Origin: Verrucomicrobiota bacterium | Lineage (GTDB): Bacteria; Verrucomicrobiota; Verrucomicrobiia; Verrucomicrobiales; Akkermansiaceae | Direction: 5' to 3' | DNA length: 7,853 nt | Assembly: GCA_009885905.1 (NCBI GenBank) | Contig: VFJU01000393.1 | Coordinates: 1-7,853 of the forward strand | Shown here: in pieces, positions 1 to 5,553 of the stretch | How the letters are laid out: each line of letters opens with the position of its first letter | Position numbering within the stretch: the stretch's first letter is position 1 | Notes under the pieces: model-generated | Told to the model about the DNA's origin: nothing | Database searches by the model: none | Seen by the model: the letters and a program-made list of their open reading frames with translations, nothing else | Translations under genes and position numbers: made by a program

Positions 1-193
1 CGCAGCGAAGCTAATGAATACCAGAAGTTAGCAAATTACACAGTCCGTGTTCCGAACCCCGCTTGTCTAGCCAATGTCTTGCCTAATCCTAAAAAGGAAA
101 ATGGCCGCGTTCGTGGAGCGCCTCTGAGCGAGGCGGGTGGTGGCTAAGGGGTCTGTTTTCACCCGCTGAGCATCAATTATTTCTGTCTCTTGT
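1..193. other. Non-coding or gene-tail sequence left of the IS30 remnant
   Basis: No complete gene is visible here. Forward frame 1 is open from the window edge to a TAA at 145-147, giving 48 codons ending in ...SEAGGG. It could be the tail of a gene entering from the left, but I recognise no family in it. An open frame this short at an edge is quite likely by chance when six frames are considered. A small hairpin (CGCCTC at 119-124 with GAGGCG at 130-135) follows inside that frame, without a T-run, so it is not a convincing terminator. All reverse-strand frames are interrupted early. Confidence 0.4.
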
Positions 194-384
194 AATTTTT
201 CCCATCCCTACCACTCATGGGTAAGAGGGCTCAACGAAAATACCAACGGCCTGATCCGGTAGCATTTCCCAAAGCGAACCGACTTCAGGAAAAGCTTAAC
301 GACCGCCCGAGAAAATGTCTTGGATGGAGAACACCTCGGGAGGTATTCTCAGATCAAGCCGCTATCGTTGCGCTTCCGGATTGA
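194..384 (+). pseudogene. IS30-family transposase, decayed C-terminal remnant
   Basis: This is the relic of a DDE transposase that would have cut and joined insertion-sequence ends. Reading from 206 in frame gives PYHSWVRGLNENTNGLIR, then a TAG stop at 260-262, then HFPKRTDFRK to about 292. IS30-family transposases carry PYxSWERGxNENTNGLIRQYFPK at the same place. The Glu codon at 236-238 is the expected third catalytic acid, and the TAG sits where a Gln (CAG) is normal. The frame then changes: from 298 the reading is NDRPRKCLGWRTPREVF followed by a short tail ending VALPD and TGA at 382-384. This matches the family's LNNRPRKxLxxxTPxEVF ending. About a dozen codons that normally lie between the two blocks are missing. 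Upstream of about 194 no further transposase similarity is seen; the catalytic Asp regions and the DNA-binding N-terminus are absent. It is surely non-functional. Confidence 0.85.
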
Positions 385-444
385 AATCGCCTTTTTGAGA
401 TGCGCCGTTGCGCTCGATGGCTCCGAGGGTGTAGCGTTGCGTTC
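366..444 (+). repeat. Three imperfect CGTTGCGYTY repeats, possible relic of the IS30 right end
   Basis: CGTTGCGCTT (366-375), CGTTGCGCTC (406-415) and CGTTGCGTTC (435-444) are near-identical. The first overlaps the last codons and the stop of the transposase remnant and continues as CCGGATTGAAATCGCC to 391. From general knowledge, IS30-family transposases often end in VALxx with the stop inside the right inverted repeat, so 366-391 is a plausible right terminal repeat. The two further copies could be partial ends or coincidence. No matching left end is present in the window, so the assignment stays tentative. Confidence 0.35.
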
Positions 445-573
445 GGGTTAGGCAATTGTAGTGGTTCAAATGGCTTTCGGTTCGGTTTGGCGATTGAACC
501 AGTGGCCTCAAACCACTCTTGGTCCATTGCCACCACCGATTGCGCTAGCCACTTGAATCCGCATCCCTGAACC
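445..573. other. Upstream region of the sulfotransferase gene, no gene seen
   Basis: No convincing gene is seen on either strand. A reverse open frame crosses this stretch (about 354-590), but it runs through the transposase relic and resembles nothing known to me. Two competing stem candidates occur. TGGTTCAA (462-469) pairs perfectly with TTGAACCA (494-501), and AGTGG (501-505) pairs with CCACT (513-517); they share base 501. No strong sigma-70 promoter or ribosome binding site is apparent before the ATG at 574. Confidence 0.4.
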
Positions 574-1230
574 ATGCCCGCACTCCGCAATATTCAAAAT
601 TACCGCAGGCTCGTCAAAAGGGCTTTCATCGGGGTCCCAGTCCGTCCATGGCAGCATCAATATCGGGCGATATTTATCCATATCCCGAAATGTGCGGGCA
701 CAAGTATCTTGGAGACCTTCGGACATGTGGGTGCCCGCGATCACGGCCGCTGGATCGACTACCAGCGGGGAGATCGCGTCAGTTTCTCCAACTACTTTAA
801 GTTTTCCTTCACACGGTGTCCTGCAAAACGACTTCACTCGACCTATCAATATCTAAAACGAGGCGGAAACGGCGGCCGGCGGGATCGTACCTTGGCCAAG
901 CAGCTAGGTGTCAACCGGTGTGAATTCGATGAGTTTGTCTTCACCCAACTAACACCGACCCTCGTCCGGCAAGAATTGCTGTTTTGGGATCAATCGAGTT
1001 TCATCTTCGATCAGAAGGACAATTTAAAGGTCGATTTCCTCGGACGAGTGGAGACGCTTGAAGAGGATTTCGCAGCAATTCTAAAGCGTCTCTCGATCCC
1101 TCCCCCAAAAAATTTAGCGCACCTGAACAGCTCGCCTTCCGACGTCGTCCCCCTAACATCCGAAATCATCAACCAGGTCAACCGACTCTACCCACGCGAT
1201 GCCCAGTTGCTCGGCTATCCGCTGCACTGA
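574..1230 (+). CDS. Sulfotransferase family 2 protein
   Basis: A 218-residue protein of the PAPS-dependent sulfotransferase family 2, whose members move sulfate from PAPS to hydroxyls, usually on carbohydrates. The 5'-phosphosulfate loop is clear: IFIHIPKCAGTS at residues 33-44, with K39 the expected catalytic lysine. The 3'-phosphate motif is FSFTRCPAKRLHSTY at 77-91, giving R81 and S89. Its usual acidic or Asn residue after Arg is Cys here. VDFLGRVETLEEDF (153-166) and the end LYPRDAQLLGYP (205-216) are also typical of the family, so the gene appears full length. The acceptor cannot be predicted. The ATG start places the PAPS loop near residue 35, normal for cytoplasmic bacterial members; no signal peptide and no Shine-Dalgarno are seen. 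It stands alone, with an IS30 relic upstream and a convergent gene downstream, which suggests an accessory or acquired gene, perhaps for sulfated polysaccharide or another surface glycan. Confidence 0.85.
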   Translation: MPALRNIQNYRRLVKRAFIGVPVRPWQHQYRAIFIHIPKCAGTSILETFGHVGARDHGRWIDYQRGDRVSFSNYFKFSFTRCPAKRLHSTYQYLKRGGNGGRRDRTLAKQLGVNRCEFDEFVFTQLTPTLVRQELLFWDQSSFIFDQKDNLKVDFLGRVETLEEDFAAILKRLSIPPPKNLAHLNSSPSDVVPLTSEIINQVNRLYPRDAQLLGYPLH

Positions 1231-1378
1231 GCCAGTCCACCCGCATCCACCGAAGCCATCGACTGCTCACACACAATGAGCGAGGCGGACTCGGAAAATC
1301 GTGCCGATGGCTAATATAATCGCTGACATCTTCACTGCACACCAGTGCGTTGACCACTTGAATCTCCCGTAATCAAAA

Positions 1379-2569
1379 TCAAACTTTCTTCGGCATAGCG
1401 ACCCACGCGCCATCATTCTCATTGCTCTTAATGCATGTTTCAATGAAGGCGAGGCCCATCCATCCGTCTTCAACAGTGGCGTATTTGCTTCCATCGGTAG
1501 AAAATTTCTCACCTGCTTTCCATTTCCTAACATCTATCTCGAAGCAGCGGTGGAGACGAGCGAAGGCATCGTGAAAAGCCTCAGGATGGCCGGCGGGAAT
1601 CGTGGGTTCCGCCATCAAATCGGCAGGAACATCGTCCGGCAAGAAGCCATCGCCCGCGGCGACTGCACCGCGCCAATAAACCCGGTCGGGTTGGTTGGGC
1701 AAATGGATCGTTAGGCGCTCGGGATCTTCTTGACGCCAACGCAAGGTGCCCTTGGTGCCGGAAACGTCGATGCCGAGATCGTTCTTGTGGCCGATGCAGA
1801 TTTGCGAGGCGCGGACCAATGCCTTGCCGCCATTACTAAGTTTGCAGTAGATGGTGAAATGGTCATCGAGCATGCGCCCTTCGACGAAAGTTTCCATTTG
1901 TGCGGACACCTCGGTGATTTCGAGGCCAGTGACGTAGCGCAACTGCATGAGGGCGTGAGTGCCGATATCCCCGCCGCAGCCGGAGCCACCCGCACGTTTG
2001 GGATCGACGCGCCAGCTGGCTTGTTGCTGGCCGGTGGCTTCCAGCTTGGACGCGAGCCAACCCTGAATGTAATAACTATCCACCCAGCGGACGTCTCCCA
2101 ACAAACCACTCTCGACAATATAGCGGCTAAAGCGGGTGGTCCAGTGACCGAGGTAGGTGTGAGCCACCGCGAAAGGTACCCCGAGTTCGCGGGAGGTTTT
2201 CACCAGTTCGTTGGCCTCCTCGAGATTGAGGCAAAGCGGCTTTTCGCAAAACACCGCGATGCCGGCCTTCATCGCCTTCATTGCTGGATCGAAGTGCACG
2301 AAGTTGGGCGTGACGATGAGAATGTAGTCGAGCTTCTCGTCGTCGGGCAAGGTCGCGTTGGCGGCGATCATCTCATCGTAGGACGCATAGCCCTTGATCG
2401 GATAGGCCCAGTTGGCAGCTTCCTCGAGGGCGATCGCAGGATCGGGGAAAAGCGCTCCGGCGACGACTCGGCGGGTGCCGTCCATGTGAATCGCTTTCTG
2501 ATGAGGGTTTACGATGAAGGCCCCCTTCCCTCCTCCTACTAGACCAATGTTAAGTGGTTTGTTAGACAT
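1379..2569 (-). CDS. Gfo/Idh/MocA family NAD(P)-dependent oxidoreductase
   Basis: A 396-residue member of the glucose-fructose oxidoreductase / inositol dehydrogenase / MocA family, which oxidises or reduces sugar and polyol hydroxyls using NAD(P). The N-terminal Rossmann fold begins NIGLVGGGKGAFI (7-19), with the glycine-rich turn at 12-14. LIVTPNFVH (84-92) and the signature CEKPLCLNLEEA (108-119) follow, giving K110 of the EKP motif. The C-terminal domain carries GGDIGTHALMQLRYVTG (199-215), where D201 and H205 occupy the family's usual catalytic positions. The end EDGWMGLAFIETCI (367-380) is also characteristic. Length is normal, and the ATG start lies just before the Rossmann strand; there is no visible Shine-Dalgarno. 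It begins 36 bp after the accA stop on the same strand, so read-through from accA is possible. The substrate cannot be told from sequence; bacteria rich in this family often use it on diverse sugars. Signal peptide: none. Confidence 0.93.
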   Translation of the reverse strand: MSNKPLNIGLVGGGKGAFIVNPHQKAIHMDGTRRVVAGALFPDPAIALEEAANWAYPIKGYASYDEMIAANATLPDDEKLDYILIVTPNFVHFDPAMKAMKAGIAVFCEKPLCLNLEEANELVKTSRELGVPFAVAHTYLGHWTTRFSRYIVESGLLGDVRWVDSYYIQGWLASKLEATGQQQASWRVDPKRAGGSGCGGDIGTHALMQLRYVTGLEITEVSAQMETFVEGRMLDDHFTIYCKLSNGGKALVRASQICIGHKNDLGIDVSGTKGTLRWRQEDPERLTIHLPNQPDRVYWRGAVAAGDGFLPDDVPADLMAEPTIPAGHPEAFHDAFARLHRCFEIDVRKWKAGEKFSTDGSKYATVEDGWMGLAFIETCIKSNENDGAWVAMPKKV

Positions 2570-2605
2570 GATGATTTTGGTTGTGTGCTTCGGTTTTAAA
2601 AATGT

Positions 2606-3559
2606 TTATTTACCCTGCCACTCGCCGAAGTTACGAAACTTCGCATAACGTTCTTTCAGGAGTTGTTCGGTAGGCAGCGCCGTTAGCGTAGCAATGTGCG
2701 AAAGAACTTTGTCGCGGAAAGCGTCCGCAGTGGCTTGGTGATCGTGATGGGCTCCACCGGTAGGCTCGGCGATGACGTCATCGATCAGACCGAGTTTCAT
2801 CAGATCCGGCGCGACAAGCTTCATCGCCTCCGCCGCCTCTGGGGCGTGTTTGCGGTGTTTCCAGAGGATTGCAGCGCAGCCTTCCGGACTGATCACGGAG
2901 TAGTAGGCATTTTCCATCATGATCACACGATCGGCCACGCCGATGCCCAAGGCGCCCCCTGATCCGCCCTCACCTAACACAATGGCAATCACAGGTACTT
3001 TCAGAAGCATCATTTCACGGAGATTGTAGGCGATGGCTTCTGCGATGTTGCGCTCCTCCGCACCGATGCCAGGAAACGCGCCTGGCGTGTCGATCATGGT
3101 GATAACGGGCAGACCGAATTTTTCTGCGAGTTTCATCAAGCGCATCGCCTTGCGATAGCCTTCCGGGTGGGCACTGCCGAAGTTACGTTTGAGATTCTCC
3201 TTAGTGTCTCGCCCCTTCTGATGACCGACGATCACGACCCTCTGGCCGCCGATGCGTGCAAATCCGCCCGGCATGGATGCATCATCACCGATGTGTCTAT
3301 CTCCGTGGAGTTCGGAGAAATCAGTGAAGGCGAGTGACACGTAGTCGAGCATGAAGGGACGGTTCGTGTGACGAGCGATTTGGACGCGTTGCCATGGAGT
3401 GAGGTTCTTATAGATCGCGGCACGCGTCTCTGCGAGCTTCCCTTCCATCATCGAGATTTCGGCGGTCATGTCGATGTTTTGAGCGGATGCCCTCACGCGG
3501 AGTTTTTCAAGCTCGCGCTCGAGATCTGCGGCTGGCTTTTCGAATTCTAGGAGCTGCAT
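2606..3559 (-). CDS. accA: Acetyl-CoA carboxylase carboxyltransferase subunit alpha
   Basis: AccA pairs with AccD to move the carboxyl group from carboxybiotin (on AccB) to acetyl-CoA, giving malonyl-CoA, the committed step of fatty-acid synthesis in the cytoplasm. From the ATG at 3559 the protein is 317 residues, close to E. coli AccA (319), and its opening MQLLEFEKPAADLE matches the E. coli opening in character. A TTG twelve codons upstream is also in frame, but the ATG fits the family better. Hallmarks are LHGDRHIGDD (84-93), VGHQKGRDTKENLKRNFG (111-128), MIDTPGAFPGIGAEER (155-170), the oxyanion-hole region GEGGSGGALGIGVADRV (196-212) and YSVISPEGCAAILWK (220-234). All look intact. accD is not in this window. 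It lies 106 bp downstream of the LysM protein gene and 36 bp upstream of the oxidoreductase gene, all on one strand. No Shine-Dalgarno is visible before the ATG. Confidence 0.97.
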   Translation of the reverse strand: MQLLEFEKPAADLERELEKLRVRASAQNIDMTAEISMMEGKLAETRAAIYKNLTPWQRVQIARHTNRPFMLDYVSLAFTDFSELHGDRHIGDDASMPGGFARIGGQRVVIVGHQKGRDTKENLKRNFGSAHPEGYRKAMRLMKLAEKFGLPVITMIDTPGAFPGIGAEERNIAEAIAYNLREMMLLKVPVIAIVLGEGGSGGALGIGVADRVIMMENAYYSVISPEGCAAILWKHRKHAPEAAEAMKLVAPDLMKLGLIDDVIAEPTGGAHHDHQATADAFRDKVLSHIATLTALPTEQLLKERYAKFRNFGEWQGK

Positions 3560-3665
3560 AGTTCGTGGTAGGAAGAATCGGGATATGGGCGGCAAGATGC
3601 AAGACTGGAGATCATTTCGATGCCGCGAGCATCCACGAGCTTATTTGGGGCCCGTTCGGCCGTCG

Positions 3666-4553
3666 TCAGCGAATTTCAACTTCGTTGCCCACGCGGGTGA
3701 GCAGGCTGACTTCTTCCATGTCCTGAGGAAGCAAAACGACGCCACCGCGCGTGTTCTCATCCGTGACCTCTGCGCCACGAATTTGTAAAGAGGGCTTCTC
3801 GAGCTGAATCACTTTTTGCGCTCCGCGATAGTCTTTGGATTGAGGTGGGACTTGGCGGCCTTCTAATTCCGCGGACTTGGATTTAATTTTGGTTTTACCA
3901 ACCGCAAGACTTCCCGAGACGTTCAAATGAATGATGGGGTATTCACGAATAAAACGTGGTCCATTCCAGACGGAAAGCGCCTTGCGCTGCGGTTCGATGA
4001 GCAACCGAAAATCTAACGGCAACACAATAAGTTCTTGGCCCGGAATAATATTTTTCAACTCCATCATGCCGTTGAGATGCATCATCAAATCTAAAGTCGT
4101 ATGATATTGCGCGGCGATACCGAGGTAGGAATCTCCGCGTTTGACGACGTGGCATTTTTTACCTTCCTCGTGTGATGCAGAGAGAATTTCATCAAGTCCC
4201 ATCTCCCCAACGATCCTACGAGCAACAGGTGCCGCAGGAGAAGATGGGAAGACGTTAACGATAGCAGTTAGTTTTTCACGCGCTTCATTGATTTTCCCGA
4301 GCGCGAGAAGTTCGTGAGCTTTTTGGAATGCTTTTTCTCCTGGATCAATTTCTGGCAGGCTTGCCGTATCGAGCATCTTCACGAACTCGGCGTCGGCTTG
4401 TTTACCTGCAATCTCAGCAGGATTTGGAACCAATTTTTCAAACACGCCACCAAGCGGCTTCACGGTGATGTGGTAGGCGAGCATACCCGTGAATGCCATC
4501 ACTGTTAGAACTGTCAAACCAGCGAGGAGTTTGAAAAACGTCCAGAGGCTCAT
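3666..4553 (-). CDS. Membrane-anchored LysM protein with degenerate L,D-transpeptidase (YkuD-like) domain
   Basis: 295 residues. A single hydrophobic segment at about 7-28, with no lipobox Cys, should anchor it in the inner membrane with the rest outside. Residues 71-120 look like a short helical, TPR-like repeat (EKAFQKAHELLALGKINEAREKL...). A good LysM motif follows at 134-179 (CHVVKRGDSYLGIAAQY... IIPGQELIVLP), expected to bind peptidoglycan. Residues 183-294 resemble the YkuD L,D-transpeptidase fold: KALSVWNGPRFIREYPI (191-207), then LQIRGAE (256-262) where active enzymes have IHG, and TRGGVVLLPQDMEEV (268-282) where they have [ST]HGCIRMxNxDVxEL. The His is Arg259 and the nucleophilic Cys is Gly271, so it should be catalytically dead and serve a binding or structural role. 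It starts 17 bp after the uncharacterised gene at 4571-5107, probably in one transcript. LysM: sure; YkuD relationship: likely, by eye only. Confidence 0.85.
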   Translation of the reverse strand: MSLWTFFKLLAGLTVLTVMAFTGMLAYHITVKPLGGVFEKLVPNPAEIAGKQADAEFVKMLDTASLPEIDPGEKAFQKAHELLALGKINEAREKLTAIVNVFPSSPAAPVARRIVGEMGLDEILSASHEEGKKCHVVKRGDSYLGIAAQYHTTLDLMMHLNGMMELKNIIPGQELIVLPLDFRLLIEPQRKALSVWNGPRFIREYPIIHLNVSGSLAVGKTKIKSKSAELEGRQVPPQSKDYRGAQKVIQLEKPSLQIRGAEVTDENTRGGVVLLPQDMEEVSLLTRVGNEVEIR

Positions 4554-4570
4554 GATAGGATCGAAAAGTC

Positions 4571-5107
4571 TTAAATGAGACCTCGGCGCTTAAAATCAAA
4601 AGCATTGATTTCGTGTGAGCGGAGGATCATCTCAAAAGAAAACTTTAGAATACAAATTTCCCATGCGTCATCCACCCCTTCAATGATTGCGCGGGAAGGG
4701 TTGCCGCTGCGGCGGATATCGTCCATCACGCGTTCACGCACCGAGTCTAGGGTGTCGTGAATGATTTCCTCATGCACTTGCCCCCGCTTAAACTGAAAAC
4801 CGTATTGAAGAAACGCGAGGTCCTTACCCTCGTCACGGAGCTTGGAGACGAGTTTATCAAAACGAGCCCTAGCAGATGAATCAAATCCTTCTAACTCCAC
4901 TTCATTGTATGCAGTAGGGCGGAGGATTCTCGGGCGCATCGCCTCCACCTCGCCGGTACGAATTCTCACTTCACCAGAACGATCCATTAACTCGCTGATC
5001 AATTGAAATTCAAAGCGAGTTTCCCCAAACGTGTCGATTCTACGGTCAGGCTCTCGGAGGACTTTAGTCGTCTCGAGTGCATAGTGAATGTCGTCTTGCG
5101 AATGCAT
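4571..5107 (-). CDS. Uncharacterised 178-residue soluble protein
   Basis: I do not recognise a named family. The protein is soluble, highly charged and mostly helical in appearance, without signal peptide, membrane segment, Cys pairs or metal motif. Notable stretches are YALETTKVLREPDRRIDTFG (9-28), TRFEFQLISELMDRSGEVRIR (30-50), FLQYGFQFKRGQVHEEIIHD (99-118) and the C-terminal IIEGVDDAWEICILKF (141-156) followed by an end in KRRGLI. The even composition and motif-like blocks look like a conserved protein rather than a chance frame. The gene starts just left of the strong terminator at 5146-5180, so it probably has its own promoter. Its stop is 17 bp before the LysM protein's start, which ties it to that gene in one transcript. 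An SD-like AGGTGA lies 12 bases before the ATG, rather far. Function is unknown. Confidence 0.85.
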   Translation of the reverse strand: MHSQDDIHYALETTKVLREPDRRIDTFGETRFEFQLISELMDRSGEVRIRTGEVEAMRPRILRPTAYNEVELEGFDSSARARFDKLVSKLRDEGKDLAFLQYGFQFKRGQVHEEIIHDTLDSVRERVMDDIRRSGNPSRAIIEGVDDAWEICILKFSFEMILRSHEINAFDFKRRGLI

Positions 5108-5145
5108 TGAGTCAAAGTGTCACCTATATCGGATAGAATGCAAAG

Positions 5146-5180
5146 AAAAGAGCGGATCCCTTGTCGGTACCCGCTCTTTT
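5146..5180 (-). terminator. Rho-independent terminator after acpP, near-symmetrical
   Basis: AAAAGAGCGG (5146-5155) pairs perfectly with CCGCTCTTTT (5171-5180), a 10-bp stem around a 15-base loop in which a few more pairs are possible. Read on the reverse strand, it lies 23 bases past the acpP stop and ends in TCTTTTCTTTG, a reasonable U-rich tail. The forward-strand reading also ends in TTTT, but no forward gene precedes it. It separates acpP from the 178-residue gene. Confidence 0.85.
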
Positions 5181-5203
5181 GACAAGTATTTGCCTGATTA
5201 AAA

Positions 5204-5446
5204 TTATGCCTGTTGGCTGGTGATGTAAGTGACAACGTCACCCACCGCCTGAAGTTTTTCTGCTTCCTCGTCTGGAACTTCGATATCGAATTCCTCTTCA
5301 AAGGCCATGACCAGTTCGACTGTGTCGAGCGAATCCGCTCCTAAGTCTTCGACAAACTTGGCTTCGGTGGTGACTTGGTCGGCATTGACGCCGAGTTGAT
5401 CTACGATGATGTCCTTTACACGGGCTTCGATACTTTTATCTGACAT
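5204..5446 (-). CDS. acpP: Acyl carrier protein
   Basis: An 80-residue acidic acyl carrier protein, the cytoplasmic carrier that holds fatty-acyl intermediates on a 4'-phosphopantetheine arm during fatty-acid (and lipid A) synthesis. The attachment motif is [18 protein letters not shown] (36-53), with S39 as the modified serine. The opening [15 protein letters not shown] and the run [10 protein letters not shown] are textbook, and the length is typical of bacterial AcpP. The ATG at 5446 was chosen because the protein then begins [14 protein letters not shown], as the family does. A longer reading from a TTG at 5557 would add an unrelated 37-residue leader. The bases before the ATG are A/C-rich (CAACAACAGCAACTC), with no Shine-Dalgarno. 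It is probably a single-gene transcript, ending at the terminator at 5146-5180. The usual fabD/fabG/fabF partners are not adjacent. Confidence 0.97.
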   Translation of the reverse strand: MSDKSIEARVKDIIVDQLGVNADQVTTEAKFVEDLGADSLDTVELVMAFEEEFDIEVPDEEAEKLQAVGDVVTYITSQQA

Positions 5447-5480
5447 GAGTTGCTGTTGTTGAGTGTTGGGGTTGGAAGTG

Positions 5481-5508
5481 GTTATCGCGTGCAGTACCGA
5501 CTTGGCAA
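5481..5508 (-). promoter_or_regulatory. Candidate sigma-70-type promoter for acpP
   Basis: On the reverse strand TTGCCA (5508-5503, 5 of 6 matches to TTGACA) and GATAAC (5486-5481, 4 of 6 matches to TATAAT) are separated by 16 bases. Transcription would start near 5474 and give a leader of about 28 bases before the acpP ATG. The match is moderate and was found by eye; a 107-bp gap before a highly expressed gene is a likely place for a promoter. Confidence 0.35.
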
Positions 5509-5553
5509 TCTCGAAAACGAATCCGAGGTCGAAAAGCACACATTTCTCGAAAA

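Noticed and set aside
1..147. Open forward frame of 48 codons entering from the left edge
   Set aside because: Too short to stand out from chance, with no recognisable motif and no view of its start. Described only as part of the left flank.
354..590. Reverse open frame of 78 codons with a TTG start (or an ATG at 575)
   Set aside because: It runs through the IS30 relic and its end repeats, is Arg/Pro/Ser-rich, and has no ribosome binding site or family resemblance. Best seen as a shadow frame.
125..1288. Identical 12-mer TGAGCGAGGCGG at 125-136 and 1277-1288 flanking the sulfotransferase region, as possible target-site or attachment repeats
   Set aside because: A 12-base match is expected about once or twice by chance in a window this long, and it does not border the IS relic.
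1333..1347. Hairpin CACTG-CACAC-CAGTG between the convergent genes as a terminator
   Set aside because: The stem has only five pairs and no T-run on either strand.
1730..2542. Forward frame of 270 codons opposite the oxidoreductase gene
   Set aside because: Antisense shadow of a clearly coding gene with intact Rossmann and EKP motifs on the other strand.
3560..3595. Twelve-residue N-terminal extension of AccA from a TTG codon
   Set aside because: Family members begin close to the FLDFE-like opening that the ATG at 3559 gives. The extension PPISRFFLPRT has no family support.
3649..3661. GGCC-CGTTC-GGCC hairpin after the LysM gene as a terminator
   Set aside because: A four-base self-complementary stem without a U-rich tail is not convincing.
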